Positions 7,953 through 14,066 of a stretch of DNA of 18,478 bases are shown here, in pieces (the stretch's first letter is position 1; each line of letters starts with the position of its first letter). This DNA comes from Bacteroidota bacterium (GTDB lineage: Bacteria; Bacteroidota; Bacteroidia; Chitinophagales; Chitinophagaceae). The stretch lies in the NCBI GenBank assembly GCA_023423285.1, contig JAFAFV010000040.1:1-18478 (forward strand), read 5' to 3'. Below the pieces are notes generated by a model. The model was not told the DNA's origin. It saw only the letters and a list, made by a program, of their open reading frames with translations, and ran no database searches. A program made the position numbers and the translations under genes.

Positions 7953-8996
7953 ATGAAAACGTTAACAACACTCACCGACCCAACCTATGTTGAAAAAAAA
8001 CTGTCGGGCTATGAAAAGTTCTGGATGCAATTCATGAATGATAAACGCGATCTGCCATTCATTCATTTACTTACATTGATACACCTGACGGTTGTACCCG
8101 TAGCTATACTTTTATTTACCAACGTGCTTACAGGCTGGTTGTGGTGGGCTGTTGCTATTCTATATTTCTATTTTGCACAATTTTATTTAAAAGGCAGGTT
8201 TGGCCTGATGTTTCATTGCCTGTGCCACCGAAAATCATTTAAACCACAATATCAGAAATGGGTGCACGGCTATATTACCTGGATTGTTTGCCCTCTGTTT
8301 GGTCATGCACCTGAAGGCTACTTTGCGCATCATATGGGCATGCATCACGTAGAAAACAATAATGAAGAAGACGCCAGCAGCACTATGCATTACCAACGAG
8401 ATAGTGTGAAAGATTTTCTTACCTATTTCATTAAGTTTCTATTTCTTGGATTTAAAGAAACTTTTCAATACCTGTTCAACAGAAAAAGAAAAAAACTATA
8501 TACACGCTTTACCATAGGTGAATGGGTATTTATTTCATTTTGCATTGTCATGTGTTTTGTAAACCTGAAAGCGACACTGGTAGTATGGGTTATCCCGTTC
8601 TTTTTCGCAAGGTTTGTGATGATGCTTGGCAACTGGACGCAGCATTCATTTATTGATCAAAATGATCCGGAAGACCTCTATACTAATTCGATCAATTGCA
8701 TTAATACAAAGTATAATCAAATTTGCTGGAACGATGGCTACCACATTATTCACCACCTGAGGCCGGGATTGCATTACACTGAAATGCCAGCGGAATTTTT
8801 AAAAAGAAAAGATGAGTTTGCTGCAAAGAAAGCCGTTGTATTTGATGGCATTCATTACCTCCATATATTTATTTACCTTATGACGAGGCGTTATGATAAA
8901 CTGGCAGACAATCTGGTAAACATCAATAATATGTTTGAAAGCAGGGAACAGGCTATTCTAATGATGAAAGAAAGAACACAAAGGATACTTAAATAA
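7953..8996 (+). CDS. Membrane fatty acid desaturase family protein
   Basis: 347 residues from the ATG at 7953; a TTG two codons earlier is also open but less likely. Three histidine clusters of the membrane di-iron desaturase family are present: HCLCH (residues 88-92), HHMGMHH (126-132) and HIIHH (264-268), plus an extra His in WTQHSF (231). Hydrophobic blocks at about 38-80, 106-118, 155-170 and 190-227 give the usual membrane hairpins. Such enzymes insert double bonds in acyl lipids, or hydroxylate or modify related lipids, using O2 and an electron donor. The exact substrate and position cannot be read from sequence. The gene follows the aconitase terminator and stands alone. It converges on the DUF458 gene with a 9-nt gap. 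Confidence 0.88.
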   Translation: MKTLTTLTDPTYVEKKLSGYEKFWMQFMNDKRDLPFIHLLTLIHLTVVPVAILLFTNVLTGWLWWAVAILYFYFAQFYLKGRFGLMFHCLCHRKSFKPQYQKWVHGYITWIVCPLFGHAPEGYFAHHMGMHHVENNNEEDASSTMHYQRDSVKDFLTYFIKFLFLGFKETFQYLFNRKRKKLYTRFTIGEWVFISFCIVMCFVNLKATLVVWVIPFFFARFVMMLGNWTQHSFIDQNDPEDLYTNSINCINTKYNQICWNDGYHIIHHLRPGLHYTEMPAEFLKRKDEFAAKKAVVFDGIHYLHIFIYLMTRRYDKLADNLVNINNMFESREQAILMMKERTQRILK

Positions 8997-9005
8997 AGCT
9001 ATCGC

Positions 9006-9494
9006 TTACTGCACCACTTTATTAGCACAGCTCGAACTTGCAAAAGCATCAGGCTTTGCTTTAAAAGAAAAGCCCATACCCGTTATATAACCAATTGCAT
9101 CTTTTAATGCATCGTTGCTTTTACAAACAGGGTTTGTGTTTATGTCCACATGTACTTCCATATCTATTTTATGAGTGGTGAATATGGTGCTCAGGTGATA
9201 GGCCACTTCAATGCTTTTTGAAACCTCTATCATCATTCGCTGCTTTATGCTCATTTCTTCGCGGGTAGTTTCATGATGCAGGTACATAAATCCCCCCTGC
9301 CCCTTTCTGATAAATACTATAGCAGTAGCAAACTCGGTTAGCCTGCCTTTTACCTGGCTGTCTGTACCAATGCAAACCTTTATCTGATGCCCCATTTCCT
9401 TTTCGCGCATAATGGCACCACTCACTTCCTCTTCTATATAGTTATTAAGGTATTCGCCCGTCAGCTTTCTCCATTGCTTTGTTTGATATTGCAT
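9006..9494 (-). CDS. YkuK/DUF458 family, ribonuclease H-like fold protein
   Basis: 162 residues from ATG 9494. The reading frame stays open a further 33 codons upstream, but family-like sequence begins at MQYQTKQWRKLTGEYL. The pattern fits the DUF458 (YkuK) family: KVCIGTDSQ near 39-47, a hydrophobic strand with Gly-Gly (IVFIRKGQGGFMYL), EVHVDINTNP at about 113-122 and GYITGMGFSFKAKPDAFASSSCANK at about 135-159. Acidic residues Asp45, Asp117 and Asp149 are spaced as in an RNase H-like catalytic site, so nuclease activity is possible but unproven; the family has no settled function. It is single, convergent with the desaturase and divergent from the small membrane protein gene. Confidence 0.8.
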   Translation of the reverse strand: MQYQTKQWRKLTGEYLNNYIEEEVSGAIMREKEMGHQIKVCIGTDSQVKGRLTEFATAIVFIRKGQGGFMYLHHETTREEMSIKQRMMIEVSKSIEVAYHLSTIFTTHKIDMEVHVDINTNPVCKSNDALKDAIGYITGMGFSFKAKPDAFASSSCANKVVQ

Positions 9495-9730
9495 ATAATG
9501 CGGTTTATTTACAAATGAATAAAACAGTTGAACTTCCCTTTTCAGCAACAATACGCACCCAATCCTTATACGGCTGCGATTGCCACACAACATTAATTTT
9601 TTTTACAATCACCTAGCAGAGAAATTTATCAACAGTATGTGAATGAATGTAATATGAATACAAAAACGTTTTTGGCACGATATTTATTCTTACTATCATG
9701 ACCAAGATTTTTGAATTAAACCTTAAAAAT

Positions 9731-9964
9731 ATGAAACAACTTAAATCTATTTCAAACAGGATCGCTTTGATTTTTGCATCGTTTTATCTATCCCTTGTAG
9801 CCATCGCACAGGATGATGCTAAAAAAATAGATGTGAATATTGATGCTGACACAGGAAGTAATGGCAACTTTTTTATGCAGCCCTGGGTATGGGTAGTGGG
9901 TGGCCTTATATTTATCTTACTGCTTGTTGCGCTCATGCGCGGCAGCGGCAACAAAAGCGAATAA
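9731..9964 (+). CDS. Small membrane protein of unknown function
   Basis: 77 residues from the ATG at 9731 (MKQLKSISNRIALIFASFYLSLVAIAQ). An in-frame ATG at 9698 would add 11 residues, but the signal-like N-terminus starts best at 9731. The first hydrophobic stretch (about 10-26, ending AIAQ) looks like a signal peptide. An acidic, Asp-rich stretch follows (28-46), then a second hydrophobic helix at about 52-69 (WVWVVGGLIFILLLVAL) and a short basic tail RGSGNKSE. This gives a short periplasmic segment and one C-terminal membrane anchor. I recognise no named family. The stop codon lies 12 nt before the first copy of the hairpin array, so the array is probably in this gene's 3' untranslated region or in an RNA processed from it. 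Confidence 0.75.
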   Translation: MKQLKSISNRIALIFASFYLSLVAIAQDDAKKIDVNIDADTGSNGNFFMQPWVWVVGGLIFILLLVALMRGSGNKSE

Positions 9965-9975
9965 CATTATTTATG

Positions 9976-10204
9976 AGCAAGCCCCGTAAGGCTGATCAAC
10001 AAATTTAGACGTAAGCAAGCCCCGTAAGGCTGATTACAAAGCAGTTCTTATCAAACACAGGCAAGCCCCGTAAGGCTGACTGGGATCTCAGTTAAAAGCA
10101 AGCCCCGTAAGGCTTATTTTAGCAAGAATTTAAATAAACCCCGTAAGGTTTATTTAAAGGTCCATTTTTTAAAATCCTATTATATCCGGCCCCGTAAGGC
10201 CGGA
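9976..10204 (+). repeat. Array of six hairpins with invariant CCCCGTAAGG tip
   Basis: The 10-mer CCCCGTAAGG occurs at 9982-9991, 10020-10029, 10066-10075, 10103-10112, 10139-10148 and 10190-10199, with start-to-start distances of 38, 46, 37, 36 and 51 nt. Copies 1-3 share GCAAGCCCCGTAAGGCTGA and copy 4 differs near the end (GGCTTA). Every copy can fold with CCGTAA as loop. Stems are AGCC/GGCT in copies 1-3 (4 bp), AAGCC/GGCTT in copy 4 (5 bp), TTTAAATAAACC with GGTTTATTTAAA in copy 5 (12 bp, perfect), and ATCCGGCC/GGCCGGAT in copy 6 (8 bp, perfect). The tip is constant while stem sequence changes and stays paired, as expected for a structured RNA or a single-strand DNA recognition site. An alternative fold has a GUAA tetraloop on CC/GG with a two-C bulge. 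The plus strand is favoured because copy 6 ends in a T run. I do not recognise this element. Confidence 0.9.
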
Positions 10205-10212
10205 TTTTTTTT
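10184..10212 (+). terminator. Intrinsic terminator formed by the sixth array hairpin
   Basis: The stem ATCCGGCC (10184-10191) with GGCCGGAT (10198-10205) has loop CCGTAA and is followed by T residues through 10212. It would end plus-strand transcripts coming from the small membrane protein gene and the array, 2 nt before the stop codon of the convergent radical SAM gene. It reuses the array's conserved tip sequence. Confidence 0.85.
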
Positions 10213-10214
10213 GT

Positions 10215-11348
10215 CTAAAATAAAATGCCCTGCCCACCAGGCTTTCTAAACTTGCTGATGTCAAGTCCTTTTGCACCTTCGTTCATACGGTACAGCTTTC
10301 CATATTTTTTATATTGTTGCGCCACTATATCAGCAATACTTCCTTCACCGCGCATTCTTAATCCCCAGCGGCTGTCGTTTACTTTTCCGTTATGACTTTT
10401 CTCAATCATATGCCATATCTTATCTGCCCTGTCGGGAAAATTTTTATATAGCCAATCATGAAATAAAAATTTTATGGCGCCGTTCAGCCTTATAAAAGTG
10501 TATGCTGTAAAAGTAGCGCCTCTGTCTGCAGCAGCTTTCATGATGCGCTGCATTTCATGATCGTTAAGTCCCGGTATCATAGGCCCCATCATGATACCCA
10601 TAGTTACACCCGCTTTGCTTAATTCTTCAATCACCTTTAAGCGTTGAGCAGCCGTTGTGGTGCGCGGTTCCATCACACGGCGCAAATCTTCATTAAACGA
10701 TGTAACCGAAACCATGGCGCGAACAATATTTTTCTTTGCCATTTCCTGCAGTATATCCGTATCATTCAATATACCCGAATTTTTTGTAAGAATGCCTACC
10801 GGCTGGTTGAATTCATTACAAACTTCAAGCAAACCACGTGTAAGCCTGTACTTTCTTTCAGCAGGCTGGTAACAGTCTGTATTACCACTTAACATAATAG
10901 GCCCCGGCTCCCATTTAGGATGCGACAATTGTTTTCTTAACAACTGGGGCGCATTCTTTTTCACAATGATCTTTTGTTCAAAATCAAGGCCGGCGCTATA
11001 ACCCCAGTATTCGTGCACGTTACGGGCATAGCAATAAATGCAGCCATGCTCGCAGCCCGCATAAGCGTTCATACTATAGCTCATTCCTACATCAGGACTG
11101 TCCACTTTATTTACAATCGTGCGGGCATCCTGCTCAATGTATTGTGTAGTAAGATTTGTTATATCCCAATCATCAATACCTTCAACGTGCTCGCGCACCT
11201 GTTCATCTTTTTGAAAACGGTTGCGGGTATTAAACTGCGCGCCCCTGCCCTGCAAATATTGGGATTCAGGTACTTCGCAATTAGTATCTGAATCAGTTTT
11301 CTTTTTTACGGATACCTTAAAGCTATCCTGTTGTAATTTATTTTTCAC
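10215..11348 (-). CDS. PA0069-family radical SAM protein
   Basis: 377 residues. The radical SAM cysteine cluster is C99-E-H-G-C103-I-Y-C106 (CX3CX2C) within YAGCEHGCIYCYARN. It should bind a [4Fe-4S] cluster and cleave S-adenosylmethionine. Family landmarks include GRGAQFNTRNRF (34-45), EGIDDWD, LSGNTDCYQPAERKYRLTRGLLE, VSVTSF, EPRTTTAAQRL and MMGPMIPGLND. These fit the COG1533 (SplB-like) PA0069/Rv2578c group, whose substrate is unknown to me. The start is GTG at 11348: an in-frame TGA lies two codons upstream, and no ATG precedes the conserved GRGAQ region (the next Met is residue 89), so the GTG start is well supported. The gene ends beside the array terminator and is convergent with the small membrane protein gene. 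Confidence 0.92.
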   Translation of the reverse strand: MKNKLQQDSFKVSVKKKTDSDTNCEVPESQYLQGRGAQFNTRNRFQKDEQVREHVEGIDDWDITNLTTQYIEQDARTIVNKVDSPDVGMSYSMNAYAGCEHGCIYCYARNVHEYWGYSAGLDFEQKIIVKKNAPQLLRKQLSHPKWEPGPIMLSGNTDCYQPAERKYRLTRGLLEVCNEFNQPVGILTKNSGILNDTDILQEMAKKNIVRAMVSVTSFNEDLRRVMEPRTTTAAQRLKVIEELSKAGVTMGIMMGPMIPGLNDHEMQRIMKAAADRGATFTAYTFIRLNGAIKFLFHDWLYKNFPDRADKIWHMIEKSHNGKVNDSRWGLRMRGEGSIADIVAQQYKKYGKLYRMNEGAKGLDISKFRKPGGQGILF

Positions 11349-11429
11349 GGGTCAAAATTTTTGTTTTTGTTGAATTGCTAATTGCATGTTATTACCTGCC
11401 TAAACCACATGGCACACCAGTGCACTGCA

Positions 11430-12038
11430 TTAAAAAAGCACCTGCTGTTTAGCCACTGGAGGAATATCCTGAAATTCAAAACGCTCAACAAGCCCATACC
11501 TCCCACCCTCCGGGTCTCTTCGCAACAACACCATATCATTAGCAATGAATTTTCCTGTAAAGTTTTTATTACTGAACTCCAGCCAACCCTGCTCGTATTG
11601 CCAGGGTTTTAGCTTTCTGGCAATCGTAAGGTGAGACTCCATAATAAAATGCGGGCGATTGTCATTATCGGGTTTCATGAGGCTCTGAGCTTCTGCCCGT
11701 ACCGATCTTACCAGGGATTGTATAGCCGGCCTTGAAAGGATGTTGATATAAATGGTGTGCGAAGGAAAGCTACCATAGTCGAGCAGGTCTATCTGAAATG
11801 GCGACCTTGATAGTGAAAGGGTTCTAAGCTTTTGGCAAATGCGCTTTTCAAAAGCCGTGTACTGCGCAAAATTAACCAGTGTAATGTGCGGCTTGTCCCT
11901 GATGGCTTCATCTGCTTTGTACTTATTAAAAAAATACTTTTTAATGTCGCTAACTGCTTCACTCAAATCTTTTCGTGGCTGTATAAGCAAGAGATATTCC
12001 GCTAGCATATGAGGACTATGTTCAGTGTAAAAATGCAT
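11430..12038 (-). CDS. 2H phosphoesterase (2'-5' RNA ligase-like) family protein
   Basis: 202 residues. It has the two His-x-Thr signatures of the 2H superfamily: PHITLVNF (His51, Thr53) and SHLTIARKL (His136, Thr138), which together form the catalytic site of cyclic phosphodiesterase/ligase-like proteins such as ThpR (LigT). The substrate is unknown; RNA 2',3'-cyclic phosphate or a small cyclic nucleotide would be typical. The start at 12038 (MHFYTEHSPHML) is used; Met11 (MLAEYLLLI) is a credible alternative. A matching promoter lies 23 nt upstream. It lies upstream of the radical SAM gene on the same strand with an 81-nt gap, so co-transcription is possible. Confidence 0.85.
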   Translation of the reverse strand: MHFYTEHSPHMLAEYLLLIQPRKDLSEAVSDIKKYFFNKYKADEAIRDKPHITLVNFAQYTAFEKRICQKLRTLSLSRSPFQIDLLDYGSFPSHTIYINILSRPAIQSLVRSVRAEAQSLMKPDNDNRPHFIMESHLTIARKLKPWQYEQGWLEFSNKNFTGKFIANDMVLLRRDPEGGRYGLVERFEFQDIPPVAKQQVLF

Positions 12039-12060
12039 ATATTTACTAATTTTATTAGCA

Positions 12061-12090
12061 CAATAATACTAAAAAAATTAGATATACAAA
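12061..12090 (-). promoter_or_regulatory. Candidate Bacteroidota promoter for the 2H phosphoesterase
   Basis: The minus strand shows TTTG (12087-12090), 18 nt, then TATTATTG (12061-12068), one mismatch from TAnnTTTG. The start codon is 22 nt beyond the -7 box. Confidence 0.5.
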
Positions 12091-12117
12091 ATCATTTTTT
12101 TGCCCTTTCTCTTATGT

Positions 12118-12504
12118 TTAATTATTTTTTGCGGGAACAACCATTTCAAATTCAGGAACGATGACCCAGAATGTTTGCCGGGTATCAAGATTCTCCATCT
12201 GGTAAGTGCCCTTCATTTTTCCCATATCAGTACGCAGGTTGCACCCGCTCATATACTGGTAATTTTCCCCGGCCTGCAATGTGGGCTGCACGCCTACCAC
12301 CCCTTCGCCTTCTACCTGGCGGTAAGTGCCGTTGCTATCAAAAATATACCAGTTCCGGCGCAATAATTTTACTGGAAAAGAATTGAAGTTTTCAATGGTT
12401 ATACGGTAAGCAAACATGAATTCATTTTGCAAAGGATTGCTATATTCAGGCTGATAAAAAACCTCAACATTTACCATAATACCTTCGGAAATAGCACTGT
12501 TCAT
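12118..12504 (-). CDS. apaG: ApaG domain protein
   Basis: 128 residues, the usual ApaG length. The sequence runs ISEGIMVNVEVFYQPEYSNP, then FAYRITIENFNSFPVKLLRRNWYIFDSNG, GEGVVGVQPTLQAGE and GCNLRTDMGKMKGTYQMEN, which is the fibronectin-III-like ApaG fold. ApaG was once linked to Co2+/Mg2+ resistance; its biochemical role in bacteria is unresolved. The start at ATG 12504 (MNSAISEGI) is chosen over a GTG at 12543, which would add 13 non-family residues and would lie upstream of the predicted transcription start. It is divergent from the thioredoxin-like gene and probably monocistronic. Confidence 0.92.
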   Translation of the reverse strand: MNSAISEGIMVNVEVFYQPEYSNPLQNEFMFAYRITIENFNSFPVKLLRRNWYIFDSNGTYRQVEGEGVVGVQPTLQAGENYQYMSGCNLRTDMGKMKGTYQMENLDTRQTFWVIVPEFEMVVPAKNN

Positions 12505-12519
12505 GAAGTTACATTTCGG

Positions 12520-12549
12520 TAAATATAGCAATTTTTGTTCCACATCAAA
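12520..12549 (-). promoter_or_regulatory. Candidate Bacteroidota promoter for apaG
   Basis: The minus strand shows TTTG (12546-12549), 18 nt, then TATATTTA (12520-12527), one mismatch from TAnnTTTG. Transcription would begin near 12513, giving a leader of about 9 nt before the ATG at 12504. This argues against the upstream GTG start. Confidence 0.5.
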
Positions 12550-12649
12550 CTCCTATATAATTAGGAAAGAAAAGCTATTAAACCCCATCCAAATAACAAT
12601 GTAGCACCCAGCACATTATTGTAACTTTATTCCTTCAAAATAATAATTT

Positions 12650-13999
12650 ATGACTAATCTGCTTATGATACTGCTTTGCCTGTCATTAACCAATGCCGTA
12701 TCTGCGCAAAACCCGTTTCAAAATATATCATTCGAGAAAGCATTACAAAAAGCTCAAAAAGAGAATAAGCTTATTTTTCTTCAATACGAATCAGCAGAAT
12801 GTGCACACTGCAATAATGTGGCAGGCAAAGCTTTTGCCAATAACGATTTTTCAAAAAGATTAACCACCGAATTTATAGCGATTAAAATCAGCCCGGAAAG
12901 CAAAGACAGAAGGCTTATCAGCGACGAGTATGGAATGGGAGATGGATTTGGTACGCTGTTTATTGATGGAAATGGTAAACTCATTTACGTTTTGAAAAGC
13001 ACGTCCAGTTCACCCAAAACCTATGAAATTGAAATACTAAATGCTTATAACAGGCAGCAAAGTTTCAAGACTTTAGAGGAAAAAGAATACGCTTATTTTA
13101 ATAGCAGTAACAAAAACGTACAGGACCTGGAACAATTGATACAGGCTAAAACCAATTTAAACCTAAGTACTGATCTGTTACTAACTGAATACATTAATCT
13201 TATTCCCAAAGACTCTATCAACTCAATGCGGGTATTGCTGTTTTTAATAAAGCAGGCGCCCGTTTACAGGTCTAAGTCTGACCTGGCTATGCGAAGCAGT
13301 AAGAACTTTCGTGATGCATGGAATACTTTTTCCTCGCAGGACAAGATCAGGAATAACAAGGAAATAATAGAAAAATCAATCAACATTGCAGCGCAAAACC
13401 GCGATGAACGACAGGCACTAGCAATTGCCAGCTTTGCGATGAGCACTACGGATGCTGGTGCCAGACAAAATACCTATGACAAAAATATGATGAGGTATTA
13501 CGCATTAGCAAAGGATACTGCTAAGTATCTGGCTATTGCAATTACATATTTGAACAGGTATACAAATACATTAACTGATGAATTTATAAAGAAAATTGAT
13601 TCAATAGAAAGAAAAAAGGCATTCGCAAATCCCGTAAAGGTGGAAAACCTTGGACTCATGGAAAATGGAAAACAAATGGAAAGAAGAACTGTAAGCTATA
13701 CCCCACCGTCTAATACATATTCACGTTTTTTGTACCAATCCGCAAACTATTTCAGTAAAATGGACAAAAACAATACATATATTGAGCATGCCATAAAATG
13801 GGCAAAACGGTCGGTGGAGATATCTGTTCAACCGATGAGTATGTACATATTGTCTAATCTATTATACAAAGGGGAAAAATATGAAGAGGCTGTTGAAACC
13901 ATGGAAAAAGCTATTGAGCTTACCAGGAAATTAGGCTATGAACAAAAAAAATGGAATGCGACACTTGATAAAATGAAACAGCGCCAGCCGCTGGATTAA
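12650..13999 (+). CDS. Exported thioredoxin-fold protein with C-terminal TPR-like region
   Basis: 449 residues. A signal peptide (MTNLLMILLCLSLTNAVSAQ) is probably cleaved after SA19. A thioredoxin-like domain at about 25-130 has the redox motif C51-A-H-C54 in ESAECAHCNNVAGKAF, then FIAIKIS and GFGTLFIDGNGKLI. The cis-proline normally found before the strand (for example YPTLLF) is replaced by Gly (FGTLFID). The central part (about 150-350) is helical and unassigned. The C-terminal part (about 375-440) resembles one or two TPR repeats: AIKWAKRSVEISVQPMSMYILSNLLYKGEKYEEAVETMEKAIELTRK. Periplasmic location and disulfide or redox chemistry are likely, but the partner is unknown. It sits 67 nt upstream of lnt on the same strand, so co-expression is possible. 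Confidence 0.8.
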   Translation: MTNLLMILLCLSLTNAVSAQNPFQNISFEKALQKAQKENKLIFLQYESAECAHCNNVAGKAFANNDFSKRLTTEFIAIKISPESKDRRLISDEYGMGDGFGTLFIDGNGKLIYVLKSTSSSPKTYEIEILNAYNRQQSFKTLEEKEYAYFNSSNKNVQDLEQLIQAKTNLNLSTDLLLTEYINLIPKDSINSMRVLLFLIKQAPVYRSKSDLAMRSSKNFRDAWNTFSSQDKIRNNKEIIEKSINIAAQNRDERQALAIASFAMSTTDAGARQNTYDKNMMRYYALAKDTAKYLAIAITYLNRYTNTLTDEFIKKIDSIERKKAFANPVKVENLGLMENGKQMERRTVSYTPPSNTYSRFLYQSANYFSKMDKNNTYIEHAIKWAKRSVEISVQPMSMYILSNLLYKGEKYEEAVETMEKAIELTRKLGYEQKKWNATLDKMKQRQPLD

Positions 14000-14048
14000 A
14001 GGCATTGTTAATTGCTTTGCCTTATGAAACGGTAAACAATTCTTTCCT

Positions 14049-14056
14049 TACTTTTG
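14049..14056 (+). promoter_or_regulatory. Possible -7 box upstream of lnt
   Basis: TACTTTTG matches TAnnTTTG exactly, 10 nt before the lnt ATG. No TTTG lies at the expected upstream distance, and the leader would be only a few nucleotides, so this may be coincidence. Confidence 0.25.
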
Positions 14057-14066
14057 AGCTTCTGGT

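Noticed and set aside
9495..9593. N-terminal extension of the DUF458 protein
   Set aside because: The extra 33 residues (MLCGNRSRIRIGCVLL...) have no family resemblance. The ATG at 9494 starts directly before the conserved region, and a near-consensus -7 box (TTCATTTG) lies in the extension.
9976..10204. CRISPR array
   Set aside because: The shared unit is only 10-19 nt, copies 5 and 6 share just the core, spacing varies from 36 to 51 nt, and no cas gene is present. The paired flanks change with each copy, unlike CRISPR repeats.
9976..10204. REP/RAYT-type mobile palindromes or integron attC sites
   Set aside because: REP elements keep their stem sequence and a 5' GTAG-like tag, and attC sites have conserved R boxes. 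Here only the tip is constant and no transposase or integrase is near. A RAYT gene elsewhere in the genome cannot be excluded.
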